This document shows positions 23,091 to 32,537 of a DNA stretch of 48,403 bases, piece by piece. A program made the translations under genes and the position numbers. Where the stretch lies: assembly GCA_014377695.1 (NCBI GenBank), contig JACMPA010000020.1, forward strand, positions 1-48,403. Direction: 5' to 3'. Numbering within the stretch: position 1 is the first letter of the stretch; the number at the start of each line of letters is the position of its first letter. Under the pieces are notes generated by a model. That model saw nothing but the letters and a program-made list of their open reading frames with translations. It had not been told where the DNA came from and searched no databases. Source of the stretch: Candidatus Saccharimonadota bacterium. GTDB lineage: Bacteria > Patescibacteriota > Saccharimonadia > Saccharimonadales > UBA4665.

Positions 23091-23624
23091 TTACGTGTGA
23101 GGAGTAGTACGAACTATCGATCTGGTTTCGCTTAAGGCCACCCGTAAGTCAGGTAACAGCCCTCTATATTGGACGGCATCCATGACTTCAGGGTTATGAC
23201 TAATGGAACTGATTGTATCTACAAGCGCACGGGTTAGCCCGGTTACTTCGAGGGTGCTGACCCAGCCCGTCCCAAGCTATCTATTAAGCGTGTTAGCGTA
23301 CCTGTCGACTGCTGGCATACGTTGACTAGCAACAAATCGGTGTAAGTCTAGCTCGACTACGAAAGAGTCTTGCTCAGCGATATCGCCCAGAATAGTCAGT
23401 GGCAATGTTATCGGAACAACCTGGGCAACTAAACTTTTCGTTGAGCTACCAGAACTATCTAGTGCATTCATGAATGAATATGCGTTCCTGAATGAAAGGT
23501 CTGCTACTTGAGTAGCCGCGATTATTTGCTTTTTGGATGATGAGAATTTATGCACATCAGACCTGGGTGATGATATATCTAAAAAGGGTAAAACAGTTGC
23601 TTGAGTAGCATGGATAACAGACAT
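23091..23624 (-). pseudogene. Unknown ORF interrupted by a single in-frame TAG
   Basis: From ATG at 23624 a 115-residue frame stops at TAG (23277-23279), yet the same frame then stays open for 61 further codons (starts LGTGWVSTLEV, includes VTGLTRALVDTISSISHNPEV) to TAA at 23091. The downstream part has good protein-like composition, which suggests one ancestral gene of 177 codons with a nonsense change, a sequencing variant, or read-through. The first half contains VAQVVPITLPLTILGD; no family is recognised. No Shine-Dalgarno precedes the ATG. It ends just ahead of the promoter of the PRTase-like gene. Confidence 0.5.
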
Positions 23625-23668
23625 GAAGTCTATCGTGGCATATAATTGTTTATAAGTAGCTGTCTTTA

Positions 23669-24094
23669 TTAAACGCCGAGGTGGTGCTTAACGCGGTCGA
23701 TGACGTCAGCAATGACTACCTGTGATTTAACAAGGTAATCGTCCACGCCGAGCGATTTGGCACGCTCTTTGTCACTTTCCTGGCTAAGAGCCGTCAGCAT
23801 CACTATCTTGAGGTTGGCTGTCTCTGGGGTGTTACGCAGAATGTCGAGTACGTCGAAGCCACTCACCTTCGGCATCATCACGTCGAGAATAATCAGGTCT
23901 GGTTTGTAGCTAAGGGCGGCGGCCAACGCTTCTTCACCGTTCGCAACGCGACGAACGTCGAAGCCTTCGGACTGGAGTCGGGTTACATAAACGTTCGCGA
24001 GGGCATTGTCGTCTTCAACTAATAGTAAGCGCTTGGCATGGTCGGGAGCGGTATAACTGGTAGCTGGGGTTTGGTTATTTGTTGGTTCACTCAT
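23669..24094 (-). CDS. Stand-alone response-regulator receiver domain
   Basis: 141 residues. After a 20-residue polar N-tail, the CheY fold is complete: E27-D28-D29, phosphoacceptor D71 (LIILDVMMPK), T101 (VMLTA) and K123 (YLVKS). There is no output domain, so signalling would be by protein-protein contact; such receivers are common near type IV pilus genes in this lineage. In contrast to the receiver at 14146, this one keeps every catalytic residue. No kinase is adjacent. Confidence 0.95.
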   Translation of the reverse strand: MSEPTNNQTPATSYTAPDHAKRLLLVEDDNALANVYVTRLQSEGFDVRRVANGEEALAAALSYKPDLIILDVMMPKVSGFDVLDILRNTPETANLKIVMLTALSQESDKERAKSLGVDDYLVKSQVVIADVIDRVKHHLGV

Positions 24095-24142
24095 GCTGCT
24101 TATGGTACCGCAGTTCCCTATACTTTGGCAACCGCAGAGGTC

Positions 24143-25738
24143 TTAGAGTAAGGCTTTGATAAATCCATCAAACATTGGGTGGGCATGGTTGGGTCGGCTT
24201 TTGAACTCTGGATGGAATTGGCTGGCCATAAAGAATGGATGGTTGATGCCTTCGATGACCTCTACGAGGTCATTATCGGGGTTGATGCCGCTAGCGCTGA
24301 TGCCCCATCGCTCAAACTGGTCACGATAGTTATTATTACACTCATACCGGTGACGGTGACGCTCGACGATGTTAGTGGTGCCGTAGGCTGCTGCTGCTTG
24401 GCTGCCCTCAGCTAGGTGGCAGTTCTGGTTGCCGAGGCGCATAGTACCACCGGTGTTCTCTTTGCCTTTTTGACCGGCCATGGTGCTGATTACGAGGTTT
24501 TGGCCATCAGGATCGAGCTCTTCTGACGTCGCATCGGCTAATCCGCCGTTACGAGCGGCGGCGACTACCGCCATTTGGAGACCCAGGCAGATGCCGAGGT
24601 ATGGAAATTTTTGGTCTAAGCAATATTGCGCGGCACTGATTTTGCCCTCCAGCGCACGCTTACCAAATCCACCCGGTACGACGACACCATCAACGGCACT
24701 CAGTATTTTTGGTATATCTTGCTTGGATTCTAACTTCTCGGCATCGATCCATTGGATGTCGACGTCGACATCGTTTGCCCAAGCTGCGGCTTTGATTGCC
24801 TCAAACACAGACATGTACGTATCGGTGTTGTCCATGTATTTGGCGACTACGCCGACTTTAACTGTTTTGGCATGCTGTTTGGTTGCACCCTCGACCATCT
24901 GTCGCCATTCGGTCAAATCTGATTTATCAGCTTCTAACCCTAGACGTTTACAAATGACGTCAGCCAAGCCGCTATCTTCGAGCGTCAGTGGTACTTCGTA
25001 GATGCTTGCGGCATTCGGTAATAAAGCGATTGCTTCTGTAGCAACACCCGAGAACATACTGAGTTTTTGGATGACGCTATCCGGTGCCGGTGCTTCACTA
25101 CGACCAACCAGTACATCAGGTGAAATACCAAAGCCGCGCAGATCACGCACAGCGTTCTGGGCTGGTTTAGTTTTGATTTCTTGGCTCGCACCAAGGTATG
25201 GCAGGTACACGACGTGCACAAATAATGAGTTGTCGCGGCCAACTTTGTACCCAAATTCACGAATAGATTCGATGATGGCTAAGCTCTCGTAATCACCCAC
25301 TGTGCCACCAACCTCTACAATGTGGACATCGAAGCCTTCAGCAGCTGTCGAGATGTATTTGTGAAATGCCTGCGTAACGTGCGGTATGTATTGCACCGTC
25401 TTACCAACGTATTTACCAGCCCGCTCATCATCAATAACGTTTCGGATGACGCGCCCGGCCATGACTGAGCTACTTTGTGTCAGCTCTTGGTCAAGAAACC
25501 GCTCATAGTGACCGAGGTCGAGATCGGTCTCGGCACCATCGCAGGTTACGAAGCACTCACCGTGTTCCGCCGGGTTCAGTAATCCAGCATCAACATTCAA
25601 ATAAGGATCGAGTTTTTGGATGTTAACGCTGAGGCCGCGGGCTTTGAGGAGGTTGCCGAGAGAAGCGGCTGTAATACCCTTTCCTAATCCGGAAAGTACA
25701 CCACCTGTTACAAACACATACTTAGTGGATTTTGCCAC
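24143..25738 (-). CDS. pyrG: CTP synthase
   Basis: 531 residues. The synthase domain opens with KYVFVTGGVLSGLGKGITAA (P-loop-like ATP site) and DPYLNVDAG; UTP and CTP contacts are in YIPHVTQ. The class I glutaminase domain has the nucleophile in LGICLGLQMAVV and the catalytic HPE in QFHPEFKSRP. It converts UTP to CTP with glutamine or ammonia. The frame extends to 25765 but GTG at 25738 with GAGAGGAG 5 nt upstream yields the standard N-terminus. A CATACT-GT-AGTATG palindrome precedes the gene. Confidence 0.98.
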   Translation of the reverse strand: MAKSTKYVFVTGGVLSGLGKGITAASLGNLLKARGLSVNIQKLDPYLNVDAGLLNPAEHGECFVTCDGAETDLDLGHYERFLDQELTQSSSVMAGRVIRNVIDDERAGKYVGKTVQYIPHVTQAFHKYISTAAEGFDVHIVEVGGTVGDYESLAIIESIREFGYKVGRDNSLFVHVVYLPYLGASQEIKTKPAQNAVRDLRGFGISPDVLVGRSEAPAPDSVIQKLSMFSGVATEAIALLPNAASIYEVPLTLEDSGLADVICKRLGLEADKSDLTEWRQMVEGATKQHAKTVKVGVVAKYMDNTDTYMSVFEAIKAAAWANDVDVDIQWIDAEKLESKQDIPKILSAVDGVVVPGGFGKRALEGKISAAQYCLDQKFPYLGICLGLQMAVVAAARNGGLADATSEELDPDGQNLVISTMAGQKGKENTGGTMRLGNQNCHLAEGSQAAAAYGTTNIVERHRHRYECNNNYRDQFERWGISASGINPDNDLVEVIEGINHPFFMASQFHPEFKSRPNHAHPMFDGFIKALL

Positions 25739-25806
25739 TGTAACTCCTCTCGTATCTCTGAACATACTACAGTATGCGCTGGACTTTGGGAACGATAAAA
25801 ATCACA

Positions 25807-25834
25807 GCACCCTACTTACTTTTGTGGTGGGTGC
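25807..25834 (-). terminator. Possible weak terminator behind ctpA
   Basis: GCACCC and GGGTGC can pair across a 16-nt loop; on the minus strand TGTGATTTTTAT follows. The T-run is a few bases away from the stem and the stem is short, so the call is tentative. Confidence 0.35.
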
Positions 25835-25849
25835 AGCCGCAGAAACCAT

Positions 25850-27082
25850 CTATTTGCTCAGGAAGCTCTGGGCAGCATTGAGTTGAGTATCGGTGCCGGC
25901 TTTAGAATCTTCATCACTTATCTTCACAATTTGGTCGGGGGTAATGCCCTTGTGGTCGATGTTTTGACCATTGGGACGATACCAGCTGGCTACAGTGACT
26001 TTAAGTTCGGAGCCGTCTGGGAAGCTAATTAGCTGCTGAACGACGCCTTTACCGTAACTCTTCTCACCAATGATGGTAGCTTCTTTGTTGTCGTGGAGGG
26101 CACCAGCGGTAATCTCGCTGGAGCTGGCAGAGCCAGCGTTCACTAGGACGACGGTTGGGATATCACTGAGTACGTTGCCACCCTTAGCGTACTGCTTATC
26201 ATTACCGCCCGTGCCACGCTCATCAACGATTAGCTTGCCTTTAGGTACCCACAGGCTCGATACATCGATAGCCGAATCCAAATAGCCACCTGGGTCGTTA
26301 CGTAAGTCGAGTACTATCCCTTTTACGCCATCAGCTTTGAATTTGTCAGCGGCCTCGCGGGCTAGCTTACTTGTATCATCAGCAAAGGTGCTAATTTGAA
26401 TATAGCCAATGTTGCCGTCCAGAGTTTTTGTTGTCACACTTGGAATTTGGATTGTATCACGAACGATACTGATGGTGAGCGGACTAGTTTTGTCGCGAAC
26501 AACCTCTAGCTTTACAGTTGTCCCCTCTTTGCCACGGACCAATGTTACGGCCTTGTCCACTGTCATGCCTTGAGTTGATTTACCATCAATGCTGACAATA
26601 ATATCCTTGGCTTTGAGTCCAGCCTTTTCGGCCGGGAAGCCCGCAATTGGTGATATGATCGTAATGTTTTTATCGGTATCTAGTCCAAGCTCAGCGCCAA
26701 TGCCACTAAACGAATTATTCAAATCGTTTTTGAACGTGTTGGCCTCTTTGGCAGTGAAAAACTCAGTGTAGGGGTCATTGGTGGCCTCAGCAATGCCGTG
26801 CTTCAATCCGTCGAGTATCTGGGACTCGTTTAGTTTGCCATTATAATTCTTCTTGAGTGCATCGTATACATCGTTGACACTAGAATAATTGAGTTGGGCT
26901 GGTAGCCCTGTGGTATCAGACTTTTGCCCCACAGCAATCCGGCCGTTACCCGTATTCACGCCCAGCGTGAATACGGTAAGTAGTACAATTGCACCTATTC
27001 CTGTCTTCACTAGCGCAGCAGATACGCGTTTGGGTTTGACCGTTAGTCGAATACCCGCTGATTTATTTGTTTTAGAATCCAT
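25850..27082 (-). CDS. ctpA: S41 carboxy-terminal processing protease, membrane-anchored
   Basis: 410 residues. One N-terminal membrane helix (about residues 27-43) anchors the enzyme outside. A PDZ domain follows (FSGIGAELGLD to GKEGTTVKLEVVRD, about 120-210), then the protease core with YIQISTFADD, LDLRNDPGGYLDSA, the nucleophile serine in VNAGSASSSEIT and the general-base lysine in GEKSYGKGVVQ. C-terminal repeats may bind peptidoglycan. GTG at 27088 is possible, but the ATG at 27082 is 8 nt behind an extended -10, so it was chosen. Confidence 0.95.
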   Translation of the reverse strand: MDSKTNKSAGIRLTVKPKRVSAALVKTGIGAIVLLTVFTLGVNTGNGRIAVGQKSDTTGLPAQLNYSSVNDVYDALKKNYNGKLNESQILDGLKHGIAEATNDPYTEFFTAKEANTFKNDLNNSFSGIGAELGLDTDKNITIISPIAGFPAEKAGLKAKDIIVSIDGKSTQGMTVDKAVTLVRGKEGTTVKLEVVRDKTSPLTISIVRDTIQIPSVTTKTLDGNIGYIQISTFADDTSKLAREAADKFKADGVKGIVLDLRNDPGGYLDSAIDVSSLWVPKGKLIVDERGTGGNDKQYAKGGNVLSDIPTVVLVNAGSASSSEITAGALHDNKEATIIGEKSYGKGVVQQLISFPDGSELKVTVASWYRPNGQNIDHKGITPDQIVKISDEDSKAGTDTQLNAAQSFLSK

Positions 27083-27090
27083 CAGCACTC

Positions 27091-27099
27091 AGTATACCA
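27091..27099 (-). promoter_or_regulatory. Extended -10 box of ctpA
   Basis: TGG-TATACT on the minus strand, 8 nt before the ATG at 27082. Confidence 0.55.
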
Positions 27100-27134
27100 G
27101 GCTATCCGCTTACAGTGGCGCAATCCCGGTTCTT

Positions 27135-28025
27135 CTACAGGCTGTACTCAGTCTGACGCAAATTCAAAGTGTGGAGCGCAGTTTGTAGCCATTGCAGTCT
27201 ACTTCGCATCATAGCTACTGTTTCAGTGTGGAGTACCTTATTTGTAGCTATAGGTTGTCTGAGTATTTCGTTCGTTATAGAATAACCTCGCTCTGAGGGT
27301 GGTGCCGCAAACATCGATAACCGCACCATGCCAATTTTGCCAATTGTTTGAACTGGCACAATCGTGATCTCGGTGGAACCTAGTCCTGGCACTTGGTATT
27401 TTGAATACTCGCCCTGAACAAGGTTGTCGGCCGCATCAATCCTGGCAATCGAACCCGCTGGGTACAGATGTCCGTTGACTGTAATAGGCTGTAACGATAG
27501 TGCTGAATTTTCACCTATAGACTTACGCAAAAATATTGGCCGGTCGCCCTCTCCTATAAATAGTTGAAAGCCCCGGCGTGAATCGGCAATTTCGTCCTTA
27601 AGTTTAAAAAGATAGGTTGGCTCGATCTGCGCCAATGTGTCAGCAAATAGAACATCAGCACTGGCGCAGGCATCTATTGGCTGTGCACCCCGGCACGTGA
27701 ATGAGGTGTCCCAGCTGCCAGTACTCACACTTTTGTGCGTTGAATTCAATAGAGTAATGAGCTGATGCGTAGCACTATCACCAGCTATGGCTGGGTCTAT
27801 CGGCTCACTAGTTACCCTAGCGCTTGGATCGCCGCCAATTAAAATTTTGGCGGCCGCAGCGAAAGCAGCATGCGATGAGGTGTATGTCGCGCATTCACCA
27901 TTAACATGCCCAGTGCGAGCAGCGTTTGCTATCGAACCCTCTAAGGCAACACCGTATTCCGCACAATAATTGGCAACCGGTAAAAAACTACCGAGGTAAT
28001 TAGCATGATTTGTCATTACCCTCAT
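27135..28025 (-). CDS. Hypothetical soluble protein between ctpA and the CHAP hydrolase
   Basis: 296 residues, no membrane helix, no signal peptide and no recognised domain. Regions of note are an N-terminal NHANYLGSFLPVANYCAEYG, a GECATYTSS with cysteine, a serine/threonine-rich middle and a C-terminal RLQWLQTALHTLNLRQ helix. AATAAT lies 6 nt before the ATG at 28025, matching the leaderless pattern. The position between two envelope genes hints at, but does not show, a role in the envelope. An alternative start is the ATG three codons in. Confidence 0.6.
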   Translation of the reverse strand: MRVMTNHANYLGSFLPVANYCAEYGVALEGSIANAARTGHVNGECATYTSSHAAFAAAAKILIGGDPSARVTSEPIDPAIAGDSATHQLITLLNSTHKSVSTGSWDTSFTCRGAQPIDACASADVLFADTLAQIEPTYLFKLKDEIADSRRGFQLFIGEGDRPIFLRKSIGENSALSLQPITVNGHLYPAGSIARIDAADNLVQGEYSKYQVPGLGSTEITIVPVQTIGKIGMVRLSMFAAPPSERGYSITNEILRQPIATNKVLHTETVAMMRSRLQWLQTALHTLNLRQTEYSL

Positions 28026-28049
28026 TTAACCATTATTTTGAAATTTTGG

Positions 28050-29195
28050 CTAAAAGTGGATGAAGATCAAGCCAGCTGGGTTGATGGTGTTGGTAGAAAA
28101 GCGACCATCGAGGTTTACGTTGTACTGACTAATATTAATGGTGCCGTTGCTGTTAACGCTTTCGACGTACATGGCGTGCCCGAAGGTGCCGCGCATACTG
28201 ATAGCAACGTCACCGGATCGAGGCGAGCTGTCGCGCGGAATACCAGAGTCGTCAGCGGCCGCTGGCCATTGGTTGGCATTGCCACGAGAAGCCCAGCCCC
28301 AAGTAGGCATACGGCGTCCTGATTCAGCAACGCGGAAGGCTGTATAACTAACACATTCGCGGTTGTACATCCCCCAGCTATCAAACGTCGCGTCTTGACC
28401 AATTTGACACCATTTAGCGGGGTAACCACCGCCGCAGGTTGGACCGGTACCTGGTGCACCGGCACTAAATCGAGCGTTAGCGATAATCTGTTGGCGACGA
28501 AGTTCACCGATCTTGCTGCTATTGGCCGCAATCTGACTGCTGTAGGCATCTTGTTGGCCTTGATTGTAGGTCAGCAATTCGCTTTGCTTAGATTGGGCCG
28601 CACCGAGCTCGTCATTCTGTGACTTTTGACTTTCCAGCAACTGATCAACCTCAGCTTTTTTTGACTGCAAACTACGTTGGAGTGCTTGAACTTGGACAAC
28701 GGTCTTCTGAATTGAGTCCTGTATCACGGAATAAGCTTCTTGTTTATCAATATAGTCACTCAGAGACTGGCTTGTAGCCAACGACTCAACAGGAGTTAAT
28801 TGCCCACTTACATAATTAGTCTTGATGTCATTTTTGAGTATAGCTTTTTGCTTATCGATTTCGGCCTGTTGGGCGGTAATTTGAGTTTGCAAATCGGCCT
28901 GTTGGGCCTCATTGGCTGCAATAGCCGAGCGAACAGCATTAATCTGCGTTTGCAGTTCAGAGATGGCCTGTTGATACGAGCTGGCTTGGCCCAATAATGT
29001 GCTAAGTGTAGATTGAGCACCAGCGTTCTGTTCGCTCAAAGAGTTAATCTGGTCATCGTACTGATCGGCTCGAACATATGGCACGACCAATCCGGACCCG
29101 AGGAATACGGCCGCGGCCAGCACGAACAGCGCTGGCTTGGCGCGCAACGCGGATAATTTTGTATGACTAGTTTTGAGTTGTTTTTTGTTTTGCAT
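28050..29195 (-). CDS. Secreted coiled-coil CHAP peptidoglycan hydrolase, PcsB-like
   Basis: 381 residues. A signal peptide (about 17-45, ALFVLAAAVFLGSGLVVPYVRA) is followed by a long coiled coil (about 45-240, heptads rich in Q, L, I, S) and a C-terminal CHAP domain (about 275-381). The catalytic Cys is in RECVSYTAFR, the His in GHAMYVES and a third polar residue in ISQYN. This is the domain order of PcsB/CwlO-type hydrolases that FtsEX activates. The ORF reaches 29270, but a -10 TACAAT with a partial -35 TGTACA at 17-bp spacing makes ATG at 29195 the more likely start. Confidence 0.88.
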   Translation of the reverse strand: MQNKKQLKTSHTKLSALRAKPALFVLAAAVFLGSGLVVPYVRADQYDDQINSLSEQNAGAQSTLSTLLGQASSYQQAISELQTQINAVRSAIAANEAQQADLQTQITAQQAEIDKQKAILKNDIKTNYVSGQLTPVESLATSQSLSDYIDKQEAYSVIQDSIQKTVVQVQALQRSLQSKKAEVDQLLESQKSQNDELGAAQSKQSELLTYNQGQQDAYSSQIAANSSKIGELRRQQIIANARFSAGAPGTGPTCGGGYPAKWCQIGQDATFDSWGMYNRECVSYTAFRVAESGRRMPTWGWASRGNANQWPAAADDSGIPRDSSPRSGDVAISMRGTFGHAMYVESVNSNGTINISQYNVNLDGRFSTNTINPAGLIFIHF

Positions 29196-29356
29196 AGTTT
29201 TTATTTGCTTTATGCTATTGCTTATTGTACTACGTCTTTTCAAATTTGTACAGTACCCTTCTGCCAACATCAGTTGAGCTGCTTATATACCCTTGCGAGA
29301 CGGGTTATCATCGAATCTTACCTATAATTATCAGATGATTTTGGGTGTTTACTAAA

Positions 29357-30307
29357 TTATTTCGTTTTGAATTTGAGGTACCGTCGGGTCGCAATTAATG
29401 AAGAGGCGGTACCTATAAGTATACCAATACAAATCTGTAGACCCAAAAACTTCCAGAAGTGATTGTCAAAATAGGTGGTAGCATAATTTATGTCTAGTAA
29501 ACCAAGCGAACTAGCCTTTAGCGTTGAGCTGGCTGCGACAAACACGGAATTGATTATGAGAATAGAGAAAATTGCTGATAAGAACCCGTAAATTGCGCTC
29601 TCTACGATGAATGGACCCCTGATGAACCAAGTGCTCGCACCCAACAAACGCATAATCTGGATCTCGTCACGTCGGTTAAAAATAGCCATTTGAATGGTAT
29701 TGAAGATGATCAGAGCCGACACAATAGCAAATATTACGACCGTGATTATGCCAATTTCACGGAGTATGTTTGTTGCATGGGTGATGTTATCGATAGCTTC
29801 TTTGAGGTTGCCTGAATATGACGGCGAATCAGAGGTTTGCAGTTTTTTGTTGTCCGTTTGGAGCAAAAAGCCCTCAACGTCCTTGATCTGGTTCAAATCA
29901 TTTAGGTACACGTGAATAGTAGCCGGCAGCGGGTTTGAAGTTTCGTTAATCGCTTGTTGCAGCGCGACGTTATTAGCGTTTTGATTGATGTATTGCTTAA
30001 GCACGGCGGCTTTGTCGAGATATTCAACTGATTTTACGTTTGGCAACTGCTTGAGTTTGTTCTGCAACGCAGTCGTTTGAGCCGGTGTTGTAGTGTCTTC
30101 CAGGTATACCGAAATGTTTATTTTGTTGGTAATTTGTTGGATGGTATTGCCAAAAGTTGCATTGGCAATTAATGAAAACAGCACGATAGTTAGAGTGACG
30201 ATCATAACCGCCATGGCAGCGAGCGCCAAAGTGGCATTTCGAATAAAGTTAACTGTCCCGGCGTGCAGGATACGCAAAAAAGTCGTGTATTTACGGCGCA
30301 TACTCAT
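29357..30307 (-). CDS. ftsX: Cell division ABC transporter permease FtsX
   Basis: 316 residues with four membrane helices (about 27-50, 188-212, 240-262 and 280-305). A large extracellular domain between helices 1 and 2 contains QITNKINISVYLEDTTTP and the V-E-Y-L-D-K stretch characteristic of FtsX. It passes the ATP-dependent FtsE signal to a cell-wall hydrolase. Its start is directly adjacent to the ftsE stop (TAG-ATG), which couples translation. The neighbouring CHAP gene is the probable partner. Confidence 0.96.
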   Translation of the reverse strand: MSMRRKYTTFLRILHAGTVNFIRNATLALAAMAVMIVTLTIVLFSLIANATFGNTIQQITNKINISVYLEDTTTPAQTTALQNKLKQLPNVKSVEYLDKAAVLKQYINQNANNVALQQAINETSNPLPATIHVYLNDLNQIKDVEGFLLQTDNKKLQTSDSPSYSGNLKEAIDNITHATNILREIGIITVVIFAIVSALIIFNTIQMAIFNRRDEIQIMRLLGASTWFIRGPFIVESAIYGFLSAIFSILIINSVFVAASSTLKASSLGLLDINYATTYFDNHFWKFLGLQICIGILIGTASSLIATRRYLKFKTK

Positions 30308-30994
30308 CTATAAAACCTCGTAGTCCGCGTTTGCCCGGTCGCTGGCAACCTTACCGTCTTGAATTGTGACCACCCGACGCTTTAGCTTGTTCACGATGTC
30401 GGCATTGTGTGTCGTCAGTAGTACGGTGGTACCATAGCGATTGATTTTCTCGAGTACTTTAATCACATCCCAGGCGTGCTTTGGGTCAAGGTTACCGGTT
30501 GGCTCATCAGCAATCAGGATTTTAGGTTGGCGCACGATCGCCCGCGCAATCGCGACGCGCTGCCGCTCACCACCGGACAGCTCACGCGGCATACGTTTTT
30601 CTTTGCCTTTGAGGTTCACGATGTCGAGTACCTTCGGTACCGTGTTATTAATTTCTTTTTTGCCTACCCCGACGATCTCGAGGGCAAAAGCAACGTTTTC
30701 AAATACCGTTTTATTCGGTAGCAGCTTGAAATCCTGAAACACAACACCAATTTTACGGCGCAGTAGTGGGATATCTTTATCGCGCAGTTTATCGTAGTCG
30801 ATGCCACCAATGATGATTTTGCCACTTGTGGGGCGTTCTTCGCGGGTCAAGAGTTTGAGGAGCGTAGTCTTGCCAGCACCACTCTGCCCCACCACTATCA
30901 CAAACTCTTTTGGTTCGACGTGCAACGTGATCCGATCCAACGATGGTCCCAGTTCACGATTGTAGGTTTTGGTCACTCGGTCAAGCAGAATCAT
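30308..30994 (-). CDS. ftsE: Cell division ATP-binding protein FtsE
   Basis: 228 residues. Walker A GQSGAGKT (36-43), Q-loop [13 protein letters not shown] signature [12 protein letters not shown], Walker [11 protein letters not shown] and the H-loop TTHNADIV are all present. The family-specific [14 protein letters not shown] follows the Q-loop. First gene of the ftsEX pair with a leaderless promoter (TGC-TATAAT 7 nt upstream). Confidence 0.98.
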   Translation of the reverse strand: MILLDRVTKTYNRELGPSLDRITLHVEPKEFVIVVGQSGAGKTTLLKLLTREERPTSGKIIIGGIDYDKLRDKDIPLLRRKIGVVFQDFKLLPNKTVFENVAFALEIVGVGKKEINNTVPKVLDIVNLKGKEKRMPRELSGGERQRVAIARAIVRQPKILIADEPTGNLDPKHAWDVIKVLEKINRYGTTVLLTTHNADIVNKLKRRVVTIQDGKVASDRANADYEVL

Positions 30995-31001
30995 TAGCGC
31001 T

Positions 31002-31010
31002 ATTATAGCA
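31002..31010 (-). promoter_or_regulatory. Consensus extended -10 box of ftsE
   Basis: TGC-TATAAT on the minus strand, 7 nt before the ATG at 30994: the best match to the leaderless architecture in this window. Confidence 0.65.
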
Positions 31011-31067
31011 TGTGTGCTCGATCTTAGACTGCACTTACCCGTACCATTTAAATTAAAATAGTGGGAG

Positions 31068-31390
31068 TTAATCGCAGTATTTGTCGCAAAATACTTGATC
31101 GATGGCGATTATTATCGCCAACTTTTCAGCGGCAATTTGTCGAAGATCTGCCCTTTCAGTAGTGGTTACGCCTGGGTATAGCTTCTCTAAGAAGTCATCT
31201 GCAGTGCCCTTACTATCACAACCTAAACAGATAAAATTGCCATCGGGATACATGAATAGTGGGGCTGTTTTTCACCACGGAAAACGCATAGTGCAATAAC
31301 TGCCTGACTGATAGGATGCACGCTGTAGCGGGTATCGATCTTACCGCAGATGTCTATCCAGCGCGCTTGACCGTCTTCACCGCTAGTCAT
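31068..31390 (-). pseudogene. CHC2 zinc-finger (DnaG-like) gene split by a frameshift
   Basis: Frame one from ATG at 31390 reads to ALCVFRGEKQPHYS and then turns into nonsense; the next frame continues as MYPDGNFICLGCDSKGTADDFL. Joined, the product matches the CHC2 zinc finger of primases: C-x-x-H, G-E-K-x-P, hydrophobic, C-x-x-C. The missing base lies around 31255. The expected His is already R in CVFR, so the site was probably degenerate. It overlaps the prfB stop by 8 bp, so was once cotranscribed. Could also be a sequencing error or programmed frameshift. Confidence 0.65.
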
Positions 31391-32462
31391 TGCCCAGGGT
31401 GTGTTCGAGGTAGGCGTCAACGAAGGGATTTAGGTCGCCGTCGAAGACGGCTTCGGGATCCGTACTGGTGTGACCAGTGCGGACGTCTTTAACTTGTTTG
31501 TAAGGATGGATGACGTAATTACGGATCTGATTACCCCAGGCGGCGTCTTCGTTAGGACCTTTGAGCTCACTTACCTGCTCGGCATGCTGCTCAGTCTGCA
31601 ATTGCGCTAGTTTGGAGCGCAAGATTGTCATGGCTGTTTCTTTATTCTGCAGTTGCGAACGCTCGTTCTGAATCGCGATGACAATATTAGTTGGCAAATG
31701 AGTAATACGAACCGCGCTGTCAGTTGTATTGACCGATTGACCGCCGTGCCCACCGCTGCGGTAGACATCGATGCGCAGGTCTTTTTCGTCGATGACTAGG
31801 TCATCCGGGGCATCGATTTTAGGTGTTACCTCGACTTTCGCGAAACTTGTTTCGCGCGATTCAGCATTGAATGGGCTTAGTCGGACCAGACGATGGACGC
31901 CATGCTCGGCTTTGAGTTTGCCATACGCAAATGGCCCACTTACTTCAAAGGTTGCAGATTTGAGGCCGGCTTCCTCGCCGGCCGACTCTTCGATTAACAT
32001 CGCCTTCCAGTCGGACTTCTCGGTGTATCGCAGGTACATGCGGAGTAGCATCGACGCCCAATCCTGAGCGTCGGTACCACCAGCGCCGGCATGGATGCTG
32101 ACGATTGCGTCATGATCATCATAAGGACCGTTGAACTTGAGTTGCTGTTTTAGATCGTCATAGGTTGAGCGGGCTTCATTTAGCTGCGTATCGAGCTCGG
32201 CGGCCATGCTCGAATCCTGCAGGTCGGCTAGTTCAACAATATCGGAGACTGCTGCGAGTAACTCTGACCATGGTGTGGTGCGGGCTTCAAGTCTAGCTAT
32301 CTGCTTCATGACATCCTGGGCATGTAGGTTGTCTTGCCAGAAAGCAGCAGCTTCGCTTTGGGTACGCAGTGCACCTAACTCTAATGATAATGTCGCTAAT
32401 TTAAGACGTTCGACAGCATCGGTAACTTCAGTTTGTAGCTGTTTAGCTTGATCTAGGTTCAT
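31383..32462 (-). CDS. prfB: Peptide chain release factor 2
   Basis: 359 residues. The stop-codon recognition tripeptide SPF is in RLVRLSPFNAES and the GGQ motif in RSGGHGGQSVNTT. RF2 reads UAA and UGA, consistent with UGA as a stop in this genome. The frame is continuous from the first ATG: the CUU-UGA-C programmed frameshift common in prfB is absent, so that autoregulatory switch is missing. Upstream lies the M16 peptidase gene. Confidence 0.97.
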   Translation of the reverse strand: MNLDQAKQLQTEVTDAVERLKLATLSLELGALRTQSEAAAFWQDNLHAQDVMKQIARLEARTTPWSELLAAVSDIVELADLQDSSMAAELDTQLNEARSTYDDLKQQLKFNGPYDDHDAIVSIHAGAGGTDAQDWASMLLRMYLRYTEKSDWKAMLIEESAGEEAGLKSATFEVSGPFAYGKLKAEHGVHRLVRLSPFNAESRETSFAKVEVTPKIDAPDDLVIDEKDLRIDVYRSGGHGGQSVNTTDSAVRITHLPTNIVIAIQNERSQLQNKETAMTILRSKLAQLQTEQHAEQVSELKGPNEDAAWGNQIRNYVIHPYKQVKDVRTGHTSTDPEAVFDGDLNPFVDAYLEHTLGND

Positions 32463-32537
32463 ATGTGCTTAGTTTACAGTATTATCCAGTCTGTGGTCAG
32501 GTGTGGTGCGCATCCAGCCCTGCTTCCTGCTGTTCAA

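Noticed and set aside
24480-25001. 173-codon frame opposite pyrG
   Set aside because: Mirrors the CTP synthase gene in the opposite strand; no support beyond length.
29290-29345. Terminator between ftsX and the CHAP gene
   Set aside because: The pairing ACCC/GGGT is only four bases and has no T-run, so not supported.
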